Under the pieces are notes generated by a model. That model had not been told where the DNA came from. It searched no databases and saw nothing but the letters and a program-made list of their open reading frames with translations. DNA of 64,000 bases from JBCBSP01 sp039819095 (GTDB taxonomy: Bacteria > Pseudomonadota > Alphaproteobacteria > Caulobacterales > Maricaulaceae): the NCBI GenBank assembly GCA_039819095.1, contig JBCBSP010000001.1:248001-312000 (forward strand), written 5' to 3'. A program made the position numbers and the translations under genes. This document shows positions 40,017 through 47,343 of the stretch, piece after piece. The first letter of the stretch is position 1; the number at the start of each line of letters is the position of its first letter.

Positions 40017-41279
40017 ATGGCCCCAGTGTATTGCCGGGACTGTTTTTCCGCCGCGTCGCAGCCGGTCGAAATCTGCGCGCACTGCAAATCAGCGCGCCTG
40101 GTCCGTCATGACGAGCTGGACTCGCTGTCCATCGCTCATATCGATTGCGACGCTTTTTTCGCCTCGATCGAGAAGCGCGACGATCCCAGCCTTGCCGATC
40201 GCCCTGTCGTGGTCGGCGGCGGACGTCGCGGCGTGGTTTCAGCCGCCTGCTACATCGCGCGCCTGTACGGGGTGAAATCGGCCATGCCGATGTTCAAGGC
40301 GCTCAAGGCCTGTCCGGACGCCGTCGTAGTGAAGCCCCGCATGGATGTCTATGTACGCGAGGGGCGGCGCATCCGGACGCTGATGGAAGATGTCACGCCG
40401 CTGGTCGAACCTTTGTCGATTGATGAAGCGTTTCTGGATCTGTCCGGCACGCAGCGCCTGCACGGCGCGCCGCCCGTTGTCACGCTGATGCGCCTGCAGG
40501 CGCGTATTCTGGAGCAGGTCGGCGTCACTGTTTCGGTCGGGCTGAGCTATAATAAATTTCTCGCCAAAACCGCCTCGGACCTGGACAAACCGAACGGTTT
40601 CGCCGTGCTCGGGCACGCCGATGCGCCCGGTTTCCTCGCCACTCAGCCAGTCGATGCGGTGTTCGGTGTCGGCCCCGCCTTCGCAAAGACGCTGCGCCGT
40701 GACGGGCTCTCCACCCTGGCCGATATCGTGCGCGCCGGAGAGCACGCGCTCATCAAGCGCCATGGCGAGTCCGGCCAACGCCTGTTTCGGCTCGCCCAGG
40801 GTATTGATCATCGCGCCGTGAACCCACAACGCGAACGCAAGAGCGTCAGCGCCGAGACCACGTTCAGCAACGACATCACTGACAAGGCCGAACTCGCCAA
40901 CCGGCTCTGGGTGCTGTGTGAGAAGGTCGCCGCACGCATGAAGGCCAGCAATGTCAGCGGACGGGTGGTGACGCTGAAACTCAAGCGCGCCAATTTCAGG
41001 ACCGTGACCAGACGGCGCACGCTCGATGCGGCGAGCCAGCTGGCCGACACCTTGTTTCGAACCTGCCAGACTCTGCTCAATCGCGAGCCGGACGGGGTGC
41101 GTTACCGCCTGATCGGAGCCGGATATAGCGGGCTGGAGCCGGCCCAGGGCGATGCCGGCGATCTGCTTGACCCCAATGCGCTCAGACGCGCCGCCGCTGA
41201 GCGGGCCATGGACGCGGCGCGCGAAAAATTCGGCAGCGACGCCGTGAAGAAAGGCAGGGCGCTGAAGGGGCGGGACTGA
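40017..41279 (+). CDS. dinB: DNA polymerase IV with N-terminal zinc ribbon
   Basis: Y-family translesion polymerase, 420 residues. The polymerase begins at about residue 38 with SIAHIDCDAFFASIEKRDDP (metal-binding Asp), then VVSAACYIARLYGVKSAMPMF, EPLSIDEAFLDLSG (catalytic Asp-Glu), VSVGLSYNKFLAKTASD, helix-hairpin-helix FGVGPAFAKTLRRDG, and a little-finger domain. Ahead of it are two CxxC pairs (CRDC ... CAHC, residues 6-23), a small zinc ribbon that I recall from other alphaproteobacterial Pol IV, so probably genuine. No beta-clamp binding motif is obvious at the very end. Probably co-transcribed with the ROK gene. Confidence 0.93.
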   Translation: MAPVYCRDCFSAASQPVEICAHCKSARLVRHDELDSLSIAHIDCDAFFASIEKRDDPSLADRPVVVGGGRRGVVSAACYIARLYGVKSAMPMFKALKACPDAVVVKPRMDVYVREGRRIRTLMEDVTPLVEPLSIDEAFLDLSGTQRLHGAPPVVTLMRLQARILEQVGVTVSVGLSYNKFLAKTASDLDKPNGFAVLGHADAPGFLATQPVDAVFGVGPAFAKTLRRDGLSTLADIVRAGEHALIKRHGESGQRLFRLAQGIDHRAVNPQRERKSVSAETTFSNDITDKAELANRLWVLCEKVAARMKASNVSGRVVTLKLKRANFRTVTRRRTLDAASQLADTLFRTCQTLLNREPDGVRYRLIGAGYSGLEPAQGDAGDLLDPNALRRAAAERAMDAAREKFGSDAVKKGRALKGRD

Positions 41280-41453
41280 CCCACAGCCCCGGATTCAAAC
41301 ACCCAGGCTCCAGGCCAGTCGAAGACGCTCCGCCAGAGGCCTTCGGCATTGTTCAAAAACAGGCCGTGATGACCGATGGGGCGTGCTGGGCATAGGGATC
41401 TCCGGTGAATGCGGTCACACGGCCGGATGACGCCGACGTCAAGGCAAGCACGC

Positions 41454-41481
41454 TTGCATTGCCGGGCCGGCGCCGTATCAA
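41454..41481 (+). promoter_or_regulatory. Candidate promoter of the RidA gene
   Basis: TTGCAT (41454-41459) and TATCAA (41476-41481) are 16 bases apart and end 27 bases before the ATG at 41509. The rest of the 229-base gap after dinB shows no gene or repeat. Confidence 0.5.
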
Positions 41482-41508
41482 ACGCTGACAGCTGAAGCGG
41501 AGAGCCTC

Positions 41509-41967
41509 ATGAGCACGCCGGAACAACGCCTCGCCGATCTCGGCATCCAGCTGCCGCAGGCCGCAGCGCCCGTGGCCAATTACGTCCCCTTCGTGATCAG
41601 CGGCTCCCAGCTTTTTGTCTCCGGACAGATTTCACTGGGCCCGGACGGGCTGGTGAAGGGCCAACTCGGCGAGGATATGGATGTGGCGGCCGGTCAGGCA
41701 TCCGCCCGGCTGTGCGCGATCAATCTGATCGCACAGTTCAAGGCGGCCACCGGCGATCTGACTAAGATCGCACGCATTGTGAAGCTGGGCGGCTTCGTCT
41801 GCGCGACAGCGGACTTCGTGGAGATCCCGCAGGTCATCAACGGCGCCTCTGATCTGATGGTTGAGGTATTTGGCGAAGCCGGGCGCCATGCCCGTTCTGC
41901 GGTTTCCTGCCCGGTCCTGCCCCTTGGCGCCGCTGTGGAGATCGATGCGGTCGTCGAGCTGGGCTGA
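41509..41967 (+). CDS. RidA/YjgF-family enamine/imine deaminase-like protein
   Basis: 152-residue protein of the longer RidA subgroup, which hydrolyses reactive 2-aminoacrylate and related imines released by PLP enzymes. Landmarks are NYVPFVISGSQLFVSGQIS near residue 25, QASARLCAINLIAQFKAATG, and the C-terminal GEAGRHARSAVSCPVLPLGAAVEIDAVV. The arginine in HARSAV corresponds to the catalytic Arg of RidA. It is probably co-transcribed with the FemAB-like gene, which starts 55 bases after its stop. Confidence 0.88.
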   Translation: MSTPEQRLADLGIQLPQAAAPVANYVPFVISGSQLFVSGQISLGPDGLVKGQLGEDMDVAAGQASARLCAINLIAQFKAATGDLTKIARIVKLGGFVCATADFVEIPQVINGASDLMVEVFGEAGRHARSAVSCPVLPLGAAVEIDAVVELG

Positions 41968-42022
41968 ACCGCCTATATCTGACGGCTCACCTCAGCAACA
42001 AAGCGATGCGGCGCTGGCCTTG

Positions 42023-43168
42023 ATGACCGAGCTGAAATTGCGCATCGCCCACGGGCTCGACGATGTCGATCGTGAGGCGTGGGACGCGATCGCCAATCCG
42101 GCTGATTCGCCCTACGACCCGTTCGCCTCGTGGGACTTCCTGCAGGCGCTGGAACAGTCGGCTTCGGTGTCGAACGAAACCGGGTGGGCGCCGCATCATC
42201 TCCTCGCCGAGGACGAGGCGGGACGCCTGCTGGGCGCGATGACGCTCTATTTGAAGGGCCATTCCTACGGCGAATATGTCTTCGACCATGGCTGGGCGGA
42301 CGCGTTTGAGCGCGCCGGGGGATCCTATTACCCCAAGCTCCTGACAGGAGCCCCCTTTACTCCGGCGACGGGGCGGCGCCTGTTCGGGCGCGACGAAGCG
42401 GTGCGGACCGCCCTGATCGAGACCACCAAAAGGCTGTGCAGGGAGTGGAGTCTGTCCAGCTGGCATGTGCTGTTTCCAGAACCTGGCGATTACGCCGCGC
42501 TTGGCGAACATGGGCTTTTGCAACGCTGCGACATCCAGTTCATCTGGCGCAACGAAGCCTATCGCGATTACGCCGACTTTCTGGACGCCCTCGCCTCGCG
42601 AAAGAGAAAGGCGCTGCGCAAGGAGCGTGAAGCGGCCCAAGCGGATGTCATCATCGAACCGCTAACCGGCGCGGCGATCAGACCGGAGCACTGGGACGTC
42701 TTCTTCGCCTGCTATCAGGACACGGGTGCGCGCAAATGGGGCACGCCCTATCTCAACCGGGACTTCTTCCAGCTCATCCATGAACGCATGGCGGACCGCG
42801 TGCTTCTGGTGATGGCGCGTCGTCAGGACCGTTATGTCGCTTCAGCGCTGAACTTCATCGGATCGGAAACACTGTTCGGCCGCTATTGGGGGTGTCTGGA
42901 GCCGATGGAGCACGTCCATTTCGAGCTCTGCTATCACCAGGCCATCGACTATGCGATCGAGAATGGGCTGAAGCAGGTGGAGGCCGGCGCGCAGGGCCCG
43001 CATAAAATGGCGCGCGGTTACCGCCCGCAGGCGGTTCATTCGGCCCATTATCTGCCCGATGAGAGATTCGCCGATGCTGTGGGCCGGTTTCTTGACCGTG
43101 AACGCCCAGCCGTTCTCGCTGAGATCGAGGCCCTTGATAAGGAAACGCCGTACAAGGTCGGCTCGTAA
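42023..43168 (+). CDS. FemAB/GNAT-like predicted N-acyltransferase (COG3146-type)
   Basis: 381-residue protein of the predicted N-acyltransferase group (formerly DUF482), related to GNAT and FemAB enzymes. Typical segments are SPYDPFASWDFLQALEQSASV, GWAPHHLLAEDE, FDHGWADAFERAGGSYYPKL, RKRKALRKERE, DTGARKWGTPYLNRDFF, FGRYWGC, and the C-terminal VEAGAQGPHKMARGYRP. The substrate is unknown. ATG 42023 was chosen because the open frame upstream overlaps the RidA gene and is not conserved. It lies between RidA and HIT genes on the same strand. Confidence 0.85.
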   Translation: MTELKLRIAHGLDDVDREAWDAIANPADSPYDPFASWDFLQALEQSASVSNETGWAPHHLLAEDEAGRLLGAMTLYLKGHSYGEYVFDHGWADAFERAGGSYYPKLLTGAPFTPATGRRLFGRDEAVRTALIETTKRLCREWSLSSWHVLFPEPGDYAALGEHGLLQRCDIQFIWRNEAYRDYADFLDALASRKRKALRKEREAAQADVIIEPLTGAAIRPEHWDVFFACYQDTGARKWGTPYLNRDFFQLIHERMADRVLLVMARRQDRYVASALNFIGSETLFGRYWGCLEPMEHVHFELCYHQAIDYAIENGLKQVEAGAQGPHKMARGYRPQAVHSAHYLPDERFADAVGRFLDRERPAVLAEIEALDKETPYKVGS

Positions 43169-43233
43169 GCAGGCGCCGCTTGATTTTCCAACCGCAGCGC
43201 TCACGATGCGCCAAGCAATGAGGAAGCCGGGAC

Positions 43234-43665
43234 ATGAGCCTCGACGGCGTCTATGACGATCAGAACATCTTCGCCAAGATCCTGCGCGGCGAGGCGCCGT
43301 GCGTGAAAGTGTATGAGGATGAGCATGTGCTCAGCTTCATGGACATCTTCCCTCAGTCGCCCGGCCATTGTCTGGTCATCCCCAAGGAACCGGCGCGCAA
43401 CCTGCTTGAGCTGTCCGGTGAAGCCGCAGCCGAAGCCGTCGCGCGTGTTCAGAAGATCGCCCGGGCAGTGAAGACCGCCCTGGCGCCGGACGGGATCACC
43501 GTGGTGCAGTTCAATGGCGCGCCGGCGGGCCAGACCGTGTTTCACATCCATTTCCACATCATCCCGCAGCGCGGCGACACACCGCTCGCCGGGCATGGCA
43601 ATGCAAAACAGGGCGATATCGCCGAGCTGGAAGCTCAGGCTGCAGCGATCAAGGCGGCCCTCTGA
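43234..43665 (+). CDS. HIT-family nucleotide hydrolase/transferase
   Basis: 143-residue histidine-triad protein. The catalytic motif HIHFHII (HxHxHxx) lies in TVFHIHFHIIPQRGD, and the N-terminal segment NIFAKILRGEAPCVKVYEDEHVLSFMDI is typical of the Hint/YcfF branch that hydrolyses purine nucleoside phosphoramidates. AATGAGGAAG lies upstream of the ATG. It follows the FemAB-like gene by 65 bases. The precise substrate is not known. Confidence 0.92.
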   Translation: MSLDGVYDDQNIFAKILRGEAPCVKVYEDEHVLSFMDIFPQSPGHCLVIPKEPARNLLELSGEAAAEAVARVQKIARAVKTALAPDGITVVQFNGAPAGQTVFHIHFHIIPQRGDTPLAGHGNAKQGDIAELEAQAAAIKAAL

Positions 43666-43686
43666 GCGTTCACGCCGCGCTTTAGC

Positions 43687-43717
43687 TTGACCTGACGAAC
43701 GAACGTTCGAGTATTGA
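43687..43717 (+). promoter_or_regulatory. tetR promoter with palindromic operator
   Basis: TTGACC (43687-43692) is a good -35. The spacer holds the perfect ten-base palindrome CGAACGTTCG (43700-43709), preceded by a further GAACG half, and ends near GTATTG (43711-43716), a weak -10. The regulator ATG is at 43721, so the transcript would have little or no leader. A TetR dimer on this site would repress its own operon. Confidence 0.55.
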
Positions 43718-43720
43718 ACT

Positions 43721-44308
43721 ATGGCTGGATCGAAACCCACGCGCGAGCGCATTCTTCAATCGGCTCTGGACCTGTTGCCGCGAGCCGGGTTCGCTGGCCT
43801 GACGGTGGGTCGTCTCGCCAGCGAGACCGGCATGTCCAAGAGCGGGCTCTTTGGTCATTTCGGCTCGCAGACCGTGCTGCAGATCGCGGTGATCGAGGCG
43901 GCGGCGGCGCGCTTTAACGCCTCCGTCATCACGCCGGCCCAGGACGAAGCGGACAAGGCGGCTCGGCTGGAACAGCTCGCTGCCCTCTGGCTTTACTGGC
44001 TGACCAGGCCGGGGCTGGGCCTGCCCTGCCCCTTGATCCAGGCCGCCTTCAGCGCTCCGGGCCTGACCGATGAGGCCGGCCAAACGGCGATCCAGATCCG
44101 CAGCCGCTTCGCGCCCTATATCGCCAGGCAGGCCGAAGCTGCGAAAACTGAAGGCGCGTATCGCGCCGATCTCGACGCCGCGCTTTTCGCCTTCTCGTTT
44201 GAAGCCATTGGCCTTGCCGTCGCGGCGCAGGCGATGCGCGATGCCGAGGCCGCGCGCCACCGGGCCGAAGCCGCCTTCGCCCACCTGTTTGCGGACGCTG
44301 CGGCATGA
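43721..44308 (+). CDS. TetR-family transcriptional regulator
   Basis: 195 residues. The N-terminal helix-turn-helix is clear: TRERILQSALDLLPRAGFAGLTVGRLASETGMSKSGLFGHFGSQ, with a recognition helix of TetR type. The C-terminal ligand and dimer domain (about 60-190) includes LYWLTRPGLGLPCPLIQAAF, of the TetR_C subfamily seen with YfiR/PaaR-like regulators. It overlaps the downstream alpha/beta hydrolase by 4 bases (ATGA), so the hydrolase is its probable target, and a palindrome in the promoter fits autoregulation. The ligand is unknown. Confidence 0.9.
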   Translation: MAGSKPTRERILQSALDLLPRAGFAGLTVGRLASETGMSKSGLFGHFGSQTVLQIAVIEAAAARFNASVITPAQDEADKAARLEQLAALWLYWLTRPGLGLPCPLIQAAFSAPGLTDEAGQTAIQIRSRFAPYIARQAEAAKTEGAYRADLDAALFAFSFEAIGLAVAAQAMRDAEAARHRAEAAFAHLFADAAA

Positions 44309-45138
44309 TTAATCCGGCAATCGCCATGGCCAACGCCATGGCCGTCTTCGCGCCAGCGAGCTTCAAACGCAGAGCCGGCGCTCAGTTCGTAACGCCGCGC
44401 GCGCGCAAACAGACCGATCGCGGGCGGGAGTTTCTCGAAAGCCTTCAGATCATCGACATCGAGGCGCCCAAAGTCGTCCAACGCGTCTATCTCAGCTCCA
44501 GGGACGGTCCCCTCGTCTTCTTTCAGCATGGCTGGGAGGCCGATAGCGCCGATCTCAGCTCACACGCCAAAGCGCTCGACGCGGCAGGCTGGCGCGTCGC
44601 GCTCATTGACGGCCCGGCCCACGGCGGTTCGGAAGGCCGGCGCGCGGTGCTGCCCGACTTCTCAGCCGGGCTCGCCAGCGTGGCCGACCAGCTCGGCCAG
44701 CCGGTCGCCGTGGTCGCGCACTCCATGGGACTGCCGGCCACGGTGGTGGCCATGACCGAGCACGGGCTCACACCGCGCGCAGTCGTGGGACTCGGCGGGC
44801 CGCATTCCATGCGCGCCAATATCGAGCATCAGGCGCCGGCCATGGGCCTCAGCGCGCGCGGGACCGCCTTGCTGATTGAGGCCGTGGGTGAGCGCCTCGG
44901 CCGATCCGTGGATGAGTTCGTGATTGATGAACGCATCGCCGAGGCACAGGCCGCCGCCCTGCTGATCCATGGCGGGCGCGACGAAATCGTCCCGCCCTCC
45001 GGCTCGCAATCGATCGCGCAAGTCTGGCCGGGCGCCTTGTGCGAAATCCACGACGATCTCGGCCATCGCGGCGTGCTGCGCGATGAGGCGGTGATCGCCA
45101 GGGTGTCCGAGTTTTTGTCCGCGTTTCTACCGGCCTGA
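44305..45138 (+). CDS. Alpha/beta hydrolase
   Basis: 277-residue alpha/beta hydrolase without a signal peptide. The oxyanion segment is VFFQHGWEADSADL, the nucleophile elbow VVAHSMGLPATV (Ser), the acid GGRDEIVPP, and the catalytic His in DDLGHRGVLRD. No lid domain is evident. It is translated together with the TetR regulator, so it may act on that regulator's ligand; esterase or lipase activity is a guess. It converges with the cupin gene at 45149. Confidence 0.87.
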   Translation: MINPAIAMANAMAVFAPASFKRRAGAQFVTPRARKQTDRGREFLESLQIIDIEAPKVVQRVYLSSRDGPLVFFQHGWEADSADLSSHAKALDAAGWRVALIDGPAHGGSEGRRAVLPDFSAGLASVADQLGQPVAVVAHSMGLPATVVAMTEHGLTPRAVVGLGGPHSMRANIEHQAPAMGLSARGTALLIEAVGERLGRSVDEFVIDERIAEAQAAALLIHGGRDEIVPPSGSQSIAQVWPGALCEIHDDLGHRGVLRDEAVIARVSEFLSAFLPA

Positions 45139-45148
45139 ACCGCTCGGC

Positions 45149-45523
45149 TCAAAGATCGTCCACGACAGCCGTTTTCTCTCCCGGTTCGGCGTCGCCGGTA
45201 TTCACGACACCGGAACGTTCCAAAAGCAGCATGTGCACCGGCCCCTCTTCCACAACGGGTCTATGGCGGATTCCTTTGGGAATAACCGTGAGCTCTCCCG
45301 GTCCGAGAATGACCGGATCGGCGTTTTCGATCTCGATGAGCAACACGCCGTTTGTGACCAGGAAGAGCTCATCTTCATCGGCATGGGCGTGCCAGACGAA
45401 CTCCCCCTCGGCCTTGGCCAGCTTCACCTCATAATCCTCGACCCGCGCAATGCGCTTGGGCGACCATAGATCGGAGAAGCGACTATGCGCCTCTTCAAGA
45501 TTTATAACCTTCGGCGCGCTCAC
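45149..45523 (-). CDS. Cupin-domain protein at the end of the pdh operon
   Basis: 124-residue single cupin. The metal-binding motif 1 is WHAHADEDELFLV (HxHxxxE), and motif 2 is PGELTVIPKGIRHRPVVEEG (with His). Start is GTG 45523, overlapping the pdhC stop as GTGA; an upstream in-frame ATG lies inside pdhC and is less likely. Stand-alone cupins of this kind bind metals and small ligands or act as isomerases/dioxygenases; nothing here allows a more specific claim. It is the last gene of the pdh transcription unit. Confidence 0.85.
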   Translation of the reverse strand: MSAPKVINLEEAHSRFSDLWSPKRIARVEDYEVKLAKAEGEFVWHAHADEDELFLVTNGVLLIEIENADPVILGPGELTVIPKGIRHRPVVEEGPVHMLLLERSGVVNTGDAEPGEKTAVVDDL

Positions 45524-46872
45524 ATCAGCATCGTCATCGGGTCTTCGACGAAGCCCTTGAAGGCGGCGATCCATCGCGCGCCGGTCGCACCATCGACCAC
45601 GCGGTGATCGCAGGTGACGGTGACGGTAATGACGGTGGCCTTGGCCAGAGCGCCATCGGTGATCACCGGGCGTTCTTCACCGGCGCCGACGCTCATGATC
45701 ATGCCCTGCGGCGGGTTCAGGATCGAGGCGAAGGAGGTGATCCCGAACATGCCCAGATTGGACAGCGAGAAGGTGCCGCCCTGGAACTCTTCCGGCTTCA
45801 GCTTGCGCTCGCGCGCCCGTGCGGCAAGGTCCTTCATCTCGGTGGAAATCTGCGCGAGGCCCTTCTGATCGGCGTCGAAGATGATCGGGGTGATCAGTCC
45901 GCCCTCGATGGCGACCGCGACAGACACGTCAGCGTGCCTGTGCAGGGCGATGCGCCCGTCCTCGATCCAGCTGGCGTTGGCCTGCGGCACCCGCTTCAGC
46001 GCCATCCCGCTCGCCTTGATGAGGATGTCATTGACCGACACCTTCACCCCGTCCGGCGCCTTGGCGTTGATCTCTTTGCGGAAGGCGAGCAGGGCGTCGA
46101 TGCGGCAATCCACGTTGAGCGGGAAGTGCGGCACGTCCCGGAAGGACTCCGTCAGGCGTTTGGCTGCGATCTTCGTGACATTGTCGGCCTTCACGACCTC
46201 ATACCGGTCCGCCGTAATGCCGTAGCGGGCCAGCGGCTCATCGGCGTCGATCTCAGGCGAAGGCGGGGCTGCGGGAGCGGAGCTGGTTTTTGAGACTGCC
46301 GCCGATGCGCCGGATTTCGCCGCCTCCACATCGCGCTTCACAACCCGGCCATTGGGACCGGAACCGGCGATCGCGAAAAGATCAAGCCCGGCCTGCTCAG
46401 CCAGACGGCGTGCCAGCGGCGAGGCCTTGATGCGTTCGCCTGGCTCCTGGCCCCCGCCCCGACCCTCCCCAGAGGGGGAGGGAGAAGCAGACGAGGCTTC
46501 AGTCTTGTCAGAATTGGAGCCATTGTCCCGCGAGGGCGCTTCAACCTTACCCCCCTCTCCTTGAGAGGAGGGTTGGGGCGGGGTGGAAGCGGCAGACGAG
46601 CCAAGGCCCTCAAGCGCGCTCTCATCCTCGTCTTCCTCAAGCAGGAGCGCGATGATGGCGTTGACCTTCACGCCTTCAGTTCCCGCCTCGACCAGGATTT
46701 TACCGATCCGGCCCTCGTCGACCGCTTCGACTTCCATCGTGGCCTTGTCGGTCTCGATTTCCGCGATCACGTCGCCGGAGCTGACCGTATCGCCTTCGCT
46801 CACCATCCAGCTGGACAGCGTGCCCTCCTCCATGGTCGGCGAGAGCGCGGGCATCAGAATTTCAATCGGCAT
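45520..46872 (-). CDS. pdhC: Pyruvate dehydrogenase E2, dihydrolipoyl acetyltransferase
   Basis: 450-residue core of the pyruvate dehydrogenase complex. One lipoyl domain (1-80, ETDKATMEVEAV with the lipoylated Lys about residue 42), a long linker, a peripheral subunit-binding domain (ASPLARRLAEQAGLDLFAI, about 150-185), and the catalytic acetyltransferase domain ending TVTCDHRVVDGATGARW (catalytic His). The linker carries two copies of a GC-rich palindromic element in opposite orientation (46451-46484 and 46549-46584), translated in frame as SPSPSGEGRGGG and TPPQPSSQGEGG. I chose ATG 46872 with GGAG seven bases before. It overlaps the cupin gene by 4 bases and lies 22 bases after the membrane-protein gene. 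Confidence 0.96.
   Translation of the reverse strand: MPIEILMPALSPTMEEGTLSSWMVSEGDTVSSGDVIAEIETDKATMEVEAVDEGRIGKILVEAGTEGVKVNAIIALLLEEDEDESALEGLGSSAASTPPQPSSQGEGGKVEAPSRDNGSNSDKTEASSASPSPSGEGRGGGQEPGERIKASPLARRLAEQAGLDLFAIAGSGPNGRVVKRDVEAAKSGASAAVSKTSSAPAAPPSPEIDADEPLARYGITADRYEVVKADNVTKIAAKRLTESFRDVPHFPLNVDCRIDALLAFRKEINAKAPDGVKVSVNDILIKASGMALKRVPQANASWIEDGRIALHRHADVSVAVAIEGGLITPIIFDADQKGLAQISTEMKDLAARARERKLKPEEFQGGTFSLSNLGMFGITSFASILNPPQGMIMSVGAGEERPVITDGALAKATVITVTVTCDHRVVDGATGARWIAAFKGFVEDPMTMLM
46451..46484. repeat. GC-rich palindromic repeat, copy 1, inside pdhC
   Basis: The plus strand reads C-rich CCCCCGCCCCGACCCTCCCC followed by AGAGGGGGAGGG; its two halves (CCCTCCCC and GGGGGAGGG) pair. 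This type of short palindrome is common between genes of Alphaproteobacteria, but here it is inside a coding sequence and translated as part of the E2 linker. Confidence 0.7.
46549..46584. repeat. GC-rich palindromic repeat, copy 2 (inverted), inside pdhC
   Basis: Reads ACCCCCCTCTCCTTGAGAGG followed by AGGGTTGGGGCGGGGT. Its reverse complement, CCCGCCCCAACCCTCC..., matches copy 1 (CCCGCCCCGACCCTCC...) over most of its length, so the two are the same element in opposite orientation about 65 bases apart. Confidence 0.7.
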
Positions 46873-46894
46873 AAGGGCTCTCCGAGGGAACAGA

Positions 46895-47311
46895 TCAGGC
46901 GTCAGCGGACTTGAAGGTCGAGCGCGCAAAGACAGTCAGAAGAAACAGCGCAACATAGATGATGGCCGCTCCGCCAAACAGGGATTGGGAGACCAGCCAG
47001 TCGACGCCGGATCGCGTATTGTCGAGCGCGGCCTGCCCGGCCGGCGACAGGCCCACTGTTTGCTCCAGTTCGATCAGCGTAGCGACAAAGCCGTCATGCA
47101 GCTGCTGCGCACCGACCGCGATGCGGATCAGAAAGGCGAGCACGAAAGTCAGGAAGAGGAAGGAAAACGCTCGCAGCGCAAAGCCCGCATGGCGCAGAAA
47201 GACCCAGATCGCCACCACATAGGCCGACACCACGGTGAAGAAGACCGAAACGCCCACCAGAAGGACGTTCAGATACTCCACCATCTGCTCAATGACGTCG
47301 GCTTCGCTCAT
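46895..47311 (-). CDS. Small membrane protein in the pdh operon
   Basis: 138 residues with three membrane segments (about 18-40, 50-72 and 108-130): VLLVGVSVFFTVVSAYVVAIWVF, AFSFLFLTFVLAFLIRIAVGA and FGGAAIIYVALFLLTVFA. The N-terminus MSEADVIEQMVEYLN is acidic and helical. GGAGAGG lies just before ATG 47311. It overlaps neither neighbour but sits between pdhB and pdhC, 32 and 22 bases from them. I do not recognise a family. Its position inside a central metabolic operon suggests a conserved but undescribed membrane partner, or simply a hitch-hiker. Confidence 0.8.
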   Translation of the reverse strand: MSEADVIEQMVEYLNVLLVGVSVFFTVVSAYVVAIWVFLRHAGFALRAFSFLFLTFVLAFLIRIAVGAQQLHDGFVATLIELEQTVGLSPAGQAALDNTRSGVDWLVSQSLFGGAAIIYVALFLLTVFARSTFKSADA

Positions 47312-47343
47312 AACCTCTCCGATCGGCTCTGCGCGGGGCGGTT

